Shown here in pieces: positions 1 through 5,419 of a stretch of DNA of 5,419 nucleotides. Source of the stretch: Bacteroidia bacterium. Lineage in GTDB: Bacteria; Bacteroidota; Bacteroidia; Bacteroidales; Azobacteroidaceae. Each line of letters begins with the position of its first letter. Within the stretch, counting starts at the first letter, position 1. The notes beneath the pieces were generated by a model. The model was not told the origin of the DNA and made no database searches. It worked only from the letters and a program-made list of their open reading frames with translations. Made by a program: the position numbers and the translations under genes. The stretch covers positions 1 to 5,419 of the forward strand of contig BNTR01000156.1 in NCBI GenBank assembly GCA_025996755.1, read 5' to 3'.

Positions 1-1
1 C

Positions 2-1384
2 AGGGAATATGCCTACCCCAACGCCGGACATGTCTTCGGATACATCGCCGAAGCGGACAAAAGAAACATCGAAAAAGACAAGTATTATACGCAGGGCGAC
101 TATATCGGCAAAACGGGCATTGAAAAATTCTACGAGCCGTATCTGCGTGGACAAAAAGGCATCGAAATCCTCCTCCGTGATGCCCACGGACGTATGAGAG
201 GCAGCTATGAAAACGGTCGATTCGACGAATCCTCCATGTCGGGCAAGGACTTGACGCTGTCGATTGATATGGATTTGCAGGTTTATGGCGAAGAACTGAT
301 GCAAAACAAACTTGGCTCTATCATTATGATTGAGCCGAGGACGGGGGAAATCCTCTGCATGGTGTCGTCGCCGAGTTACGACCCGGCAAGTTTGGTGGGG
401 CGACAATTCGGCGCAACCTACAGGACATTGGCAAGCGACCCCTACACCCCGCTGATTAACCGCGCTTTGAACGGTGCCTATCCGCCCGGCTCGACGTTTA
501 AGACCGCGCAGGCACTCACCTTTTTGCAGGAGGGCATCATCAAGCCGGAAACGACATTCTCCTGCAACTACGGCTTCCCTCTGGGCGACGGGAAGCCCGG
601 ATGCCATGGTCACTACTCCCCCCTGGCACTCGTGCCTGCGATTGGCACGAGTTGCAACGCCTATTTTACGTGGGGACTGATGAGCATGCTGAACAACAAA
701 AAATACAACACCATTCAGGAGTCGATGGACAAATGGCGCGACCTCATGGTGGCACAGGGCTTTGGCTACCCGCTGGGCGTGGATATGCCCGACGAAAAGC
801 GCGGCACGATTCCCAACAGTTCTTTTTACGACAAATGGTACGACAAACGCTGGAACTTTTACACTATCAAGTCCAACGCCATTGGGCAGGGGGAAGTGTT
901 GCTGTCGCCGCTTCAGATATGCAATTTGGCAACCACCATCGCCAATCGCGGCTATTTCTATACGCCACATGTGGTGAAAAAAATACAGGATAATCCTTTG
1001 GATACGCTCTACACGCGCCCCCGTTACACCAACATCGCTCGCGAACACTACGAAACAGTGGTGGAAGGGATGCGTCTGGCTGTTGCAGGCGGCACCTGCT
1101 ACGGAGCCAACATCCCCGATATTGAGGTATGCGGCAAGACCGGAACGGCTCAAAACAAAGGCGAAGACCACTCCATTTTTATGGGTTTTGCGCCCAAAGA
1201 CGACCCGAAAGTGGCAGTCATGGTGTTTGTGGAAAATGGCGGGTTTGGTGCCTATTTTGCGGTGCCAATGGGGCGATTGATGATTGAGAAATACCTCAAA
1301 CGCGAAATCCCCGAACGGGATAAATGGATAGAATCGAATATGAAAAACGCTAAAATATTACGCAATGTCGTTCAGAAGAACTAA
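2..1384 (+). CDS. mrdA: Penicillin-binding protein 2 (elongation transpeptidase), 5'-truncated by the window edge
   Basis: This is the class B transpeptidase that cross-links peptidoglycan in the lateral wall, anchored in the inner membrane and partnered with RodA. The frame is open from base 2, giving 460 visible residues. The membrane anchor and the first part of the dimerisation domain lie outside the window. Visible residues 1-60 carry the typical pedestal pattern (HVFGYIAEAD, GDYIGKTGIE, YEPYLRGQKG). The transpeptidase domain starts near residue 105 with GSIIMIEPRTGEIL. All three active-site motifs are intact: S-T-F-K with nucleophile Ser at visible residue 164 (codon 491-493), S-C-N at 217-219 (codons 650-658), and K-T-G-T-A from residue 379 (codon 1136). 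A Cys/His cluster lies between the first two motifs (C188, C201, H202, H204). The in-frame ATG at 194 is internal, because the homology continues upstream of it. The end overlaps rodA by 20 bases. Confidence 0.96.
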   Translation, partial: REYAYPNAGHVFGYIAEADKRNIEKDKYYTQGDYIGKTGIEKFYEPYLRGQKGIEILLRDAHGRMRGSYENGRFDESSMSGKDLTLSIDMDLQVYGEELMQNKLGSIIMIEPRTGEILCMVSSPSYDPASLVGRQFGATYRTLASDPYTPLINRALNGAYPPGSTFKTAQALTFLQEGIIKPETTFSCNYGFPLGDGKPGCHGHYSPLALVPAIGTSCNAYFTWGLMSMLNNKKYNTIQESMDKWRDLMVAQGFGYPLGVDMPDEKRGTIPNSSFYDKWYDKRWNFYTIKSNAIGQGEVLLSPLQICNLATTIANRGYFYTPHVVKKIQDNPLDTLYTRPRYTNIAREHYETVVEGMRLAVAGGTCYGANIPDIEVCGKTGTAQNKGEDHSIFMGFAPKDDPKVAVMVFVENGGFGAYFAVPMGRLMIEKYLKREIPERDKWIESNMKNAKILRNVVQKN

Positions 1385-2816
1385 TATTTGGGCAGAGTTG
1401 GATTGGGTCACCGTTGCCTTGTACGTGGTGTTTGTAATCGCCGGTTGGTTTAGTATCTACGCCGCCACTTACGACTTCGACCACGCGAGTATTTTCGACC
1501 TCACGGAGCGGTCGGGCAAGCAATTGATTTGGATTTTGGTGTCCGTAGTTGTTGGCATTTCCCTGCTGGTGATTGAGAGCAGTTGGTACGAGGTGTTTGC
1601 CATCTGGATATACTTTTTCATCATCGTGCTGCTGATTGTTACGATATTTATTGCACCTGAAATCAAAGGCTCGCGGTCGTGGTTGGTGCTGGGACCGGTG
1701 AGTCTTCAGCCCGCCGAATTTGCAAAATTTGCCACCGCGCTGGCTGTGGGGCGGCTGATGAGCACTTATCGCTTCAATCTGATGCGCGGGAAAAGTATGC
1801 TGAGCGTATTACTGCTGGTGATGCTGCCGATGGCACTGATTTTTGCGCAGCACGAAACAGGCTCGGCATTGGTCTTTCTGGCATTTTTCCTCGTCTTTTA
1901 TCGCGAAGGGATGTCGGGAACTGTCCTCTTTTCGGGAGGTGCCGCGATACTTTTTTTCGTCTTGGTCATCCGGTATGGCGAAACGATGTTCAATGCCGCC
2001 ACGCCGCTGAGCGAATTGATGGTGTTGTCCCTCATCGTGCTGTTTCTCGTGGTGCTGCTGGTGTTTTTTACCAAAAATCTACATCTGATTAAATACTGTC
2101 TGTCGGTCATAGCGGGCATTAGTCTTGTGGCGGGAATTATCAATAGATTTGTGCCGTTCAACCTCTGCTGGGCTGTTTGGACGATGCTTGGCTGCGGCAT
2201 TATCTATCTCGTCGTGATGTTTTTCAAAGAGCGCAAAGGCTTCTATCTGGGGATTGTGCTGTTCGCCGTTTGTTCGTCCGGATTTTTGTATTCCGTCGAT
2301 TATGTCTCCGACAATATGCTGAAACAGCACCAACGAGAGCGCATTCAGGTGGCTCTGGGCGTGATTGAAGACCCAAGCGGCAGAGGCTACAACGTCAATC
2401 AGTCGAAAATAGCCATCGGCTCGGGCGGCGTAGTGGGCAAAGGTGCCCTCAACGGCACGCAAACCAAACTGAAATATGTCCCCGAACAGGATACCGACTT
2501 TATCTTCTGCACCATTGGCGAAGAAGAGGGCTTTCTGGGGACAGTAACAGTGCTGGCACTCTTCTTAGTACTGCTTACGCGGCTGATTTATCTGGCAGAC
2601 CGCCAAAAATCGACCTTCCACCGCGTCTATGGCTATTCCGTAGTCGCCATACTCTTCTTCCACGTAGCGGTAAACATCGGAATGGTCGTCGGTGTAACAC
2701 CCGTCATAGGCATCCCGCTACCCTTCTTCAGCTACGGAGGCTCGTCGCTGCTGGCATTCACCATGCTGCTGTTCATCTTCCTGAAATTGGATGCGGCGCG
2801 CAGCGACCGGCTATAG
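1365..2816 (+). CDS. rodA: RodA, SEDS-family peptidoglycan glycosyltransferase
   Basis: RodA is an integral inner-membrane enzyme that polymerises lipid II into glycan strands and works as a complex with PBP2, encoded immediately upstream. The protein has 483 residues with about 13 hydrophobic segments. SEDS signatures are visible in order: GSRSWLVLGPVSLQPAEFAK (102-121), QHETGSALV (162-170), RERIQVALG (324-332), IGSGGVVGKGALNGTQTKL (351-369), VPEQDTDFIF (372-381) and GIPLPFFSYGGSS (449-461). Asp378 (codon 2496-2498) aligns with the catalytic Asp of RodA (D262 in E. coli). It is about 110 residues longer than E. coli RodA. The extra length is a hydrophobic stretch around 187-309, before the RERI motif, which I believe is common in Bacteroidota RodA. 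The ATG at 1365 gives a normal RodA N-terminus. No strong Shine-Dalgarno is visible, as is usual in this phylum. The overlap with the PBP2 stop suggests one transcript and coupled translation. Confidence 0.96.
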   Translation: MSFRRTNIWAELDWVTVALYVVFVIAGWFSIYAATYDFDHASIFDLTERSGKQLIWILVSVVVGISLLVIESSWYEVFAIWIYFFIIVLLIVTIFIAPEIKGSRSWLVLGPVSLQPAEFAKFATALAVGRLMSTYRFNLMRGKSMLSVLLLVMLPMALIFAQHETGSALVFLAFFLVFYREGMSGTVLFSGGAAILFFVLVIRYGETMFNAATPLSELMVLSLIVLFLVVLLVFFTKNLHLIKYCLSVIAGISLVAGIINRFVPFNLCWAVWTMLGCGIIYLVVMFFKERKGFYLGIVLFAVCSSGFLYSVDYVSDNMLKQHQRERIQVALGVIEDPSGRGYNVNQSKIAIGSGGVVGKGALNGTQTKLKYVPEQDTDFIFCTIGEEEGFLGTVTVLALFLVLLTRLIYLADRQKSTFHRVYGYSVVAILFFHVAVNIGMVVGVTPVIGIPLPFFSYGGSSLLAFTMLLFIFLKLDAARSDRL

Positions 2817-2834
2817 TCTGAAAAAATCGAATAA

Positions 2835-2871
2835 ATTTTGCAAAATAGTCGCAATGTAACAAAAAAGTTAC
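2835..2871. promoter_or_regulatory. Two inverted repeats upstream of the Abi gene (candidate operators)
   Basis: The gap between rodA and the Abi gene holds a perfect 12-base palindrome, ATTTTGCAAAAT, at 2835-2846. A second inverted repeat, GTAAC-A6-GTTAC, lies at 2856-2871 and ends directly against the -7 promoter box at 2872. Their position is right for regulator binding or for a small RNA-level hairpin. Both are short and A/T-rich, so chance occurrence is possible. No convincing terminator follows rodA here, so read-through from rodA into the Abi gene cannot be excluded. Confidence 0.3.
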
Positions 2872-2879
2872 TACCTTTG
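2837..2879 (+). promoter_or_regulatory. Bacteroidota-type promoter of the Abi gene
   Basis: TACCTTTG at 2872-2879 matches the -7 consensus TAnnTTTG of the Bacteroidota primary sigma factor. The nearest TTTG (-33 type element) is at 2837-2840, 31 bases away. That is too far compared with the usual spacing of about 19-21, and nothing like TTTG occurs at the normal distance (2849-2852 reads TCGC). The promoter is therefore probably weak or activator-dependent. Transcription would start around 2883-2887, at or within a few bases of the ATG at 2887. Confidence 0.6.
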
Positions 2880-2886
2880 CAGTCAA

Positions 2887-3774
2887 ATGAAAAGAGCAAC
2901 TACTGCAGAGGAACAAATAGCGAAAATCGAACAACGGGGGATGACGTTAGACATTGGCGTGGATAAGGCAAAGGAGGTTTTAAGGGACATCGGCTATTTT
3001 CGATTGGGTTTTTACAGTTTCCCTTTTGAAGTGAATTATCCGCAAACCAAGCATCGAGACCACCAATACAGGGCAGGGTCTAAAATATCTGATGCTGTGG
3101 CGTTATACTATCTGGACGTTGATTTGCGCACTATTTTGTCGAAATACATCTATCGCATTGAGGTCAATTTCAGAACAAATCTGGTGTATCAAGTTTCAAC
3201 CAAATATTTGGATTGCAGTACATGGTTTGTTGACCCCGCCGTGATGGAGCGCAAATATATTGAGGCGTTTGATTTCAAAATATATACCGATTCGTTCAAA
3301 TTAAATCCCGTGATTAAACGCCACCACAAAAAATACACAACTGACAAATATGCACCGGCATGGAAAACCTTGGAATTTATCACATTCGGAGGCATTTTCA
3401 CCACATACAAAAACCTGAAAGACGTGGAAATCAAGCAAGAAATAGCCGGTCGTTACGGAATCCGCAACGTGAGTGTCATGGAAAATTATATGCAAAGCAT
3501 CGTTGAAATACGCAATATATGCGCCCACGGCAGAGTATTATTCGACCATACATTAAAACAACGATTAACAAATGGACCTGCGCTGTCAATAAACAATCAA
3601 AATGAGTATAGATTAGATTCAGCCATAAAGGTCATATCGTTTATACTCAACAGCATTTCTGAAAATCGGACGAATGATTTGCAAACAGAGGTGGCACAAT
3701 TGTTTAATAAGTTCAAAGACGATGCCCCCATTCGATGGATTATAGAAAATTGCATCGGTTTTACATATTTTTAA
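2887..3774 (+). CDS. Abi_2-family abortive-infection protein (AbiD/AbiF type, HEPN ribonuclease)
   Basis: This 295-residue soluble protein belongs to the AbiD/AbiF family, which falls in the HEPN superfamily of RNases. Visible landmarks are an N-terminal helix EEQIAKIEQRGM (8-19), IGYFRLGFYSFPF (35-47), a basic helix YRIEVNFRTNL (89-99), PAWKTLEFITFGG (157-169), and the HEPN motif R209-N210-I-C-A-H214 followed by R216 (codons 3511-3534). The R-x4-H arrangement is the expected catalytic pair for RNA cleavage, and HEPN RNases normally act as dimers. AbiF has been reported as a toxin neutralised by a conserved non-coding RNA and as the probable ancestor of Cas13. A candidate RNA lies directly downstream. 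The start at 2887 keeps the conserved N-terminal helix; the ATG at 2941 would remove it. The gene is a loner between envelope genes and is A/T-richer than they are: hand counts give 24/60 G+C at 3301-3360 and 19/60 at 3601-3660, against 30/60 at 2521-2580 in rodA. This suggests horizontal acquisition. The family is clear; AbiD versus AbiF is not resolved. Confidence 0.9.
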   Translation: MKRATTAEEQIAKIEQRGMTLDIGVDKAKEVLRDIGYFRLGFYSFPFEVNYPQTKHRDHQYRAGSKISDAVALYYLDVDLRTILSKYIYRIEVNFRTNLVYQVSTKYLDCSTWFVDPAVMERKYIEAFDFKIYTDSFKLNPVIKRHHKKYTTDKYAPAWKTLEFITFGGIFTTYKNLKDVEIKQEIAGRYGIRNVSVMENYMQSIVEIRNICAHGRVLFDHTLKQRLTNGPALSINNQNEYRLDSAIKVISFILNSISENRTNDLQTEVAQLFNKFKDDAPIRWIIENCIGFTYF

Positions 3775-3783
3775 CTAAAAAAT

Positions 3784-3814
3784 TTTGGTATGTCAGAAAA
3801 AAGTCGTACCTTTG
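3784..3814 (+). promoter_or_regulatory. Well-formed Bacteroidota promoter for a downstream non-coding RNA
   Basis: TTTG at 3784-3787 is followed after exactly 19 bases by TACCTTTG at 3807-3814, a full match to the Bacteroidota TTTG / TAnnTTTG consensus with normal spacing. It begins 9 bases after the Abi stop codon and points away from it. Transcription should begin around 3819-3821. No protein gene lies downstream on this strand before the hairpin at 3870-3906, so its product should be a short RNA. Its core closely resembles the promoter of the Abi gene. Confidence 0.7.
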
Positions 3815-3819
3815 TGCTC

Positions 3820-3913
3820 AGAAAGTGCCGTTGCAAACAAGCATTGTGTACCGCACTATAAAAGGGAAAGAAACCTGAAATTCTGTCAAAGGAAGTTTCA
3901 GGTTTCGTCGTTT
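3820..3913 (+). ncRNA. Candidate structured small RNA, possible RNA antitoxin of the Abi protein
   Basis: This is a proposed transcript of about 90-95 nt, bounded by the promoter at 3784-3814 and the hairpin at 3870-3906. The region contains no ATG on the plus strand. Two stem-loops are visible. Stem 1 pairs 3824-3831 (AGTGCCGT) with 3850-3857 (ACCGCACT), eight positions with a single C-C mismatch. Its interior can form a small hairpin, ACAA (3837-3840) with TTGT (3844-3847). A purine-rich linker, ATAAAAGGGAAA (3858-3869), separates it from stem 2, the terminator hairpin. AbiF-type genes are reported to be stably associated with a conserved non-coding RNA antitoxin, and the adjacency, orientation and independent promoter fit that. 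I do not recognise the sequence as a known RNA family. The exact ends and the antitoxin role are inferred. It could instead be an unrelated sRNA or a relic promoter region. Confidence 0.5.
3870..3906. terminator. Bidirectional rho-independent terminator hairpin
   Basis: GAAACCTGAAA (3870-3880) is perfectly complementary to TTTCAGGTTTC (3896-3906). One wobble and one A-T pair extend the stem inward to 13 pairs, around an 11-base loop (3883-3893). On the plus strand it is followed by GTCGTTTTGT, a modest T tract, and would end the proposed small RNA and any Abi read-through. On the minus strand it begins 26 bases past the sprA stop and is followed by TTTCCCTTTTATAG, so it would also end sprA. 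It therefore probably separates two converging transcription units. Confidence 0.7.
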
Positions 3914-3932
3914 TGTGCTGTTGAGTATCTTT

Positions 3933-5419
3933 TCACCGCCCCAAACTAATTTTTACATTGATGCCAAACGAGGTCTTCGTCATCGGATAGGCGGTGGAGG
4001 ACACCAGCGGTGTGGATATTTGCTTGTCGAAATAGGCTTGCATGATTATCATGCGGCTCATTGTGTAGTCGGCGGTGCATTTGATGACGGTTTGCTGGTC
4101 GCCGCTTACGGGCTGCGTGACGGCATCCTGAATTTTGCGGATGAGGCTCTGCATTTTTCGGAACGATATGTCTGCCGACACGCGCAGGTCGTTGTTGAAC
4201 TTCTCGCCGCCCGTCTTTGTCAGGTGGAGGACTTTGTTGAAGTCGTCAATCCTGAAGCCCAAGCCGGCGGTGATGTCGGTGCTGCTCATTTCCACGATTT
4301 GGTAGGACGACACGTTGAGATTGACGTTGCGCGAGGTTTTGTATGCCAATTTCAGCGTCATATTGTTCTGCAACGTGGAGTTGAAGCCAATCAGCGGGTC
4401 GAATGCCTCTGTGAGGCTCACAGCGGTCACATCGTAGGGCGACGACGGCATATACAGGTCGGTCGTCACGTTTTTGACAAAGCCCAAGCCATTGCCTGCG
4501 TCCACCCAGTTGGCGAATGAATTGAAGGCACCCACCGCGTAACTGCTCTTGTAGGTGTGGTTGAGCGCAAACGACTTGAAAGCTGCCTGCATAAACGGTG
4601 CGCGCATCAGCCCATCGTAGGAAATCGTCCAGTTGGGCAGTAGCCGCATCAGCGAAGGGAAAAAATCCAAACTCATCCGGTCGGCATCCCCGCCGATGGT
4701 GTAAGCCGCTAAAAATGAGGGAATTAACACATCGGAGGAGTTTTCTGCAACAGGTGCCTTTCCACTCCCGTCGGAGGGATTCATACTTGTGTATTTGTAT
4801 TGCTCTTCCAGCCGCGTCACGATGATTTCGCGATTAGACAGGAATTTGCCGAACGCCTTGTCTGCATCCCCGCCCAGAAGCCCCACGGTGGTCATACTGA
4901 AATTGCCCGAAAACCGCTTGGGACTGCCGTCATACATATAATAAATGTCGGAGCGGTCGGTCTTTTGGCGGTCGGCGTTGAGGTTGATTCTCAGCCCTGC
5001 AATCGGCTCCACGAGGGCGGTCATACGGAATGTTTCCGCCTGATTGAAGATGGCGGGCGTGATGCTGTACTCCTCGTTTGTGATGAGCCAGCCGTTGGCG
5101 GCGGCTTTATCCAAATAGTGTTCATCGGTCAGTCCGAAGGCGAACTCCCACCCCGGTGCTCTGCCCAGCGGCGTGGCGTGGCTTTGCCCAAAGAAGTCGC
5201 CGATTTCCGGCTGGAAATTCGGGAGCATCATCCCCTGCGTGCGGGTGTAGGAAAAACTGACGTTGCGCACCAGCATCAACCCGCGTGCCAGCACCTGCGC
5301 CGTTTTGTACCACAGTCCATCATTTTCCGCCTTGTTCTTGCCCTTCGCGCTGTCCACCGCCGTTTTTGGTTGGGTTGCGCGGCGGTTGGTGGTGCGCGAG
5401 TTGCGCGTCACGGCTCCGT
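3933..5419 (-). CDS. sprA: SprA/Sov, outer-membrane translocon of the type IX secretion system, C-terminal part
   Basis: SprA is the giant outer-membrane beta-barrel (36 strands in Flavobacterium) through which type IX secretion substrates, and gliding adhesins where present, leave the cell. The frame is open from the right edge, with 494 residues visible of a protein usually around 2,400-2,500 long, so only the last fifth is here. It ends with TGA at 3935-3933. Family-typical segments include RGLMLVRNVSFSYTRTQG (45-62), APGWEFAFG (87-95), AAANGWL (105-111), EPIAGLRINL (137-146), VLIPSFLAAY (230-239) and LPNWTISYDGL (260-270). The C-terminus consists of alternating amphipathic strands ending in KTSFGINVKISLGR, a typical outer-membrane strand. 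The GTG at 5411 is not a start, because the reading frame and family homology continue beyond it. The gene converges on the Abi/RNA unit and shares the hairpin at 3870-3906. Codon use is G/C-rich (37/60 at 5161-5220), unlike the Abi gene. Confidence 0.93.
   Translation of the reverse strand, partial: GAVTRNSRTTNRRATQPKTAVDSAKGKNKAENDGLWYKTAQVLARGLMLVRNVSFSYTRTQGMMLPNFQPEIGDFFGQSHATPLGRAPGWEFAFGLTDEHYLDKAAANGWLITNEEYSITPAIFNQAETFRMTALVEPIAGLRINLNADRQKTDRSDIYYMYDGSPKRFSGNFSMTTVGLLGGDADKAFGKFLSNREIIVTRLEEQYKYTSMNPSDGSGKAPVAENSSDVLIPSFLAAYTIGGDADRMSLDFFPSLMRLLPNWTISYDGLMRAPFMQAAFKSFALNHTYKSSYAVGAFNSFANWVDAGNGLGFVKNVTTDLYMPSSPYDVTAVSLTEAFDPLIGFNSTLQNNMTLKLAYKTSRNVNLNVSSYQIVEMSSTDITAGLGFRIDDFNKVLHLTKTGGEKFNNDLRVSADISFRKMQSLIRKIQDAVTQPVSGDQQTVIKCTADYTMSRMIIMQAYFDKQISTPLVSSTAYPMTKTSFGINVKISLGR

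Noticed and set aside
9..197. 62-codon plus-strand open frame at the left edge
   Set aside because: It overlaps the PBP2 frame in another register, and its Lys/Ser/Thr-rich product resembles nothing recognisable.
194..1384. PBP2 starting at the ATG at 194
   Set aside because: The same frame is open to base 2 and encodes recognisable PBP2 dimerisation-domain sequence, so the gene is cut by the window edge and this ATG is internal.
1679..2092. 137-codon plus-strand frame inside rodA, and minus-strand frames at 1898-2200 and 2079-2462
   Set aside because: They are embedded in rodA, whose frame carries all SEDS motifs. None has domain signatures or its own promoter.
2800..2830. Rho-independent terminator directly after rodA
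   Set aside because: Only a 3-base pairing (GAC/GTC) precedes the A-rich run and there is no T tract on the plus strand, so it cannot be supported.
3301..3528. Minus-strand open frame inside the Abi gene
   Set aside because: It is antisense to a frame with the conserved HEPN motif and has no supporting features.
3825..3878. Possible 17-residue peptide starting at GTG within the proposed small RNA
   Set aside because: There is no ATG and no ribosome binding signal, and the frame runs into the terminator stem. A structured non-coding RNA explains the region better.
2817..3932. CRISPR array or type III toxin-antitoxin tandem repeats next to the Abi gene
   Set aside because: I looked for regularly spaced or tandem repeats on either side of the gene. 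Only the two promoter-like copies and single hairpins are present.
3915..4520. Plus-strand open frame of 201 codons opposite sprA
   Set aside because: It lies entirely antisense to the well-supported sprA frame, has a low-complexity His/Val/Gly-rich composition typical of reverse-strand shadows, and shows no family motifs or start signals.

Overview
The window looks like a chromosomal segment from a Bacteroidota bacterium, most likely Bacteroidales of the type that carries a type IX secretion system (Porphyromonas/Parabacteroides/Paludibacter-like). The genus cannot be named from this stretch. Three things support this: a SprA/Sov C-terminus, which is confined to Bacteroidota; the 480-residue form of RodA fused in tandem to PBP2; and promoters of the Bacteroidota type (TTTG plus TAnnTTTG) instead of the usual -35/-10.

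Layout. Bases 2-1384 (+) are the 3' two-thirds of the penicillin-binding protein 2 gene, cut by the left edge. It overlaps rodA (1365-2816, +) by 20 bases. Together they encode the transpeptidase and the glycosyltransferase of the cell-elongation machinery. A 70-base gap (2817-2886) contains two inverted repeats and a -7 promoter box, followed by a lone, A/T-richer gene (2887-3774, +) for an Abi_2-family (AbiD/AbiF) protein with a HEPN ribonuclease motif, R-N-x-C-A-H. The next 158 bases (3775-3932) have no credible protein gene. They hold a well-formed promoter (3784-3814), about 90 bases of structured non-coding sequence, and a hairpin terminator (3870-3906). Bases 3933-5419 (-) are the last 494 codons of sprA, the outer-membrane translocon of the type IX system, cut by the right edge.

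How the parts fit. The PBP2-RodA pair and SprA are core envelope genes. Between them sits what looks like a compact two-component defence or toxin-antitoxin cassette: a HEPN RNase gene plus a separately promoted small RNA directly downstream. Work on the origin of Cas13 has reported AbiF as a toxin held in check by a conserved non-coding RNA, and as the likely ancestor of Cas13. The arrangement here matches that description, and the proposed RNA is the most interesting object in the window. Its existence is inferred from promoter, fold, terminator and lack of coding potential; it has not been observed.
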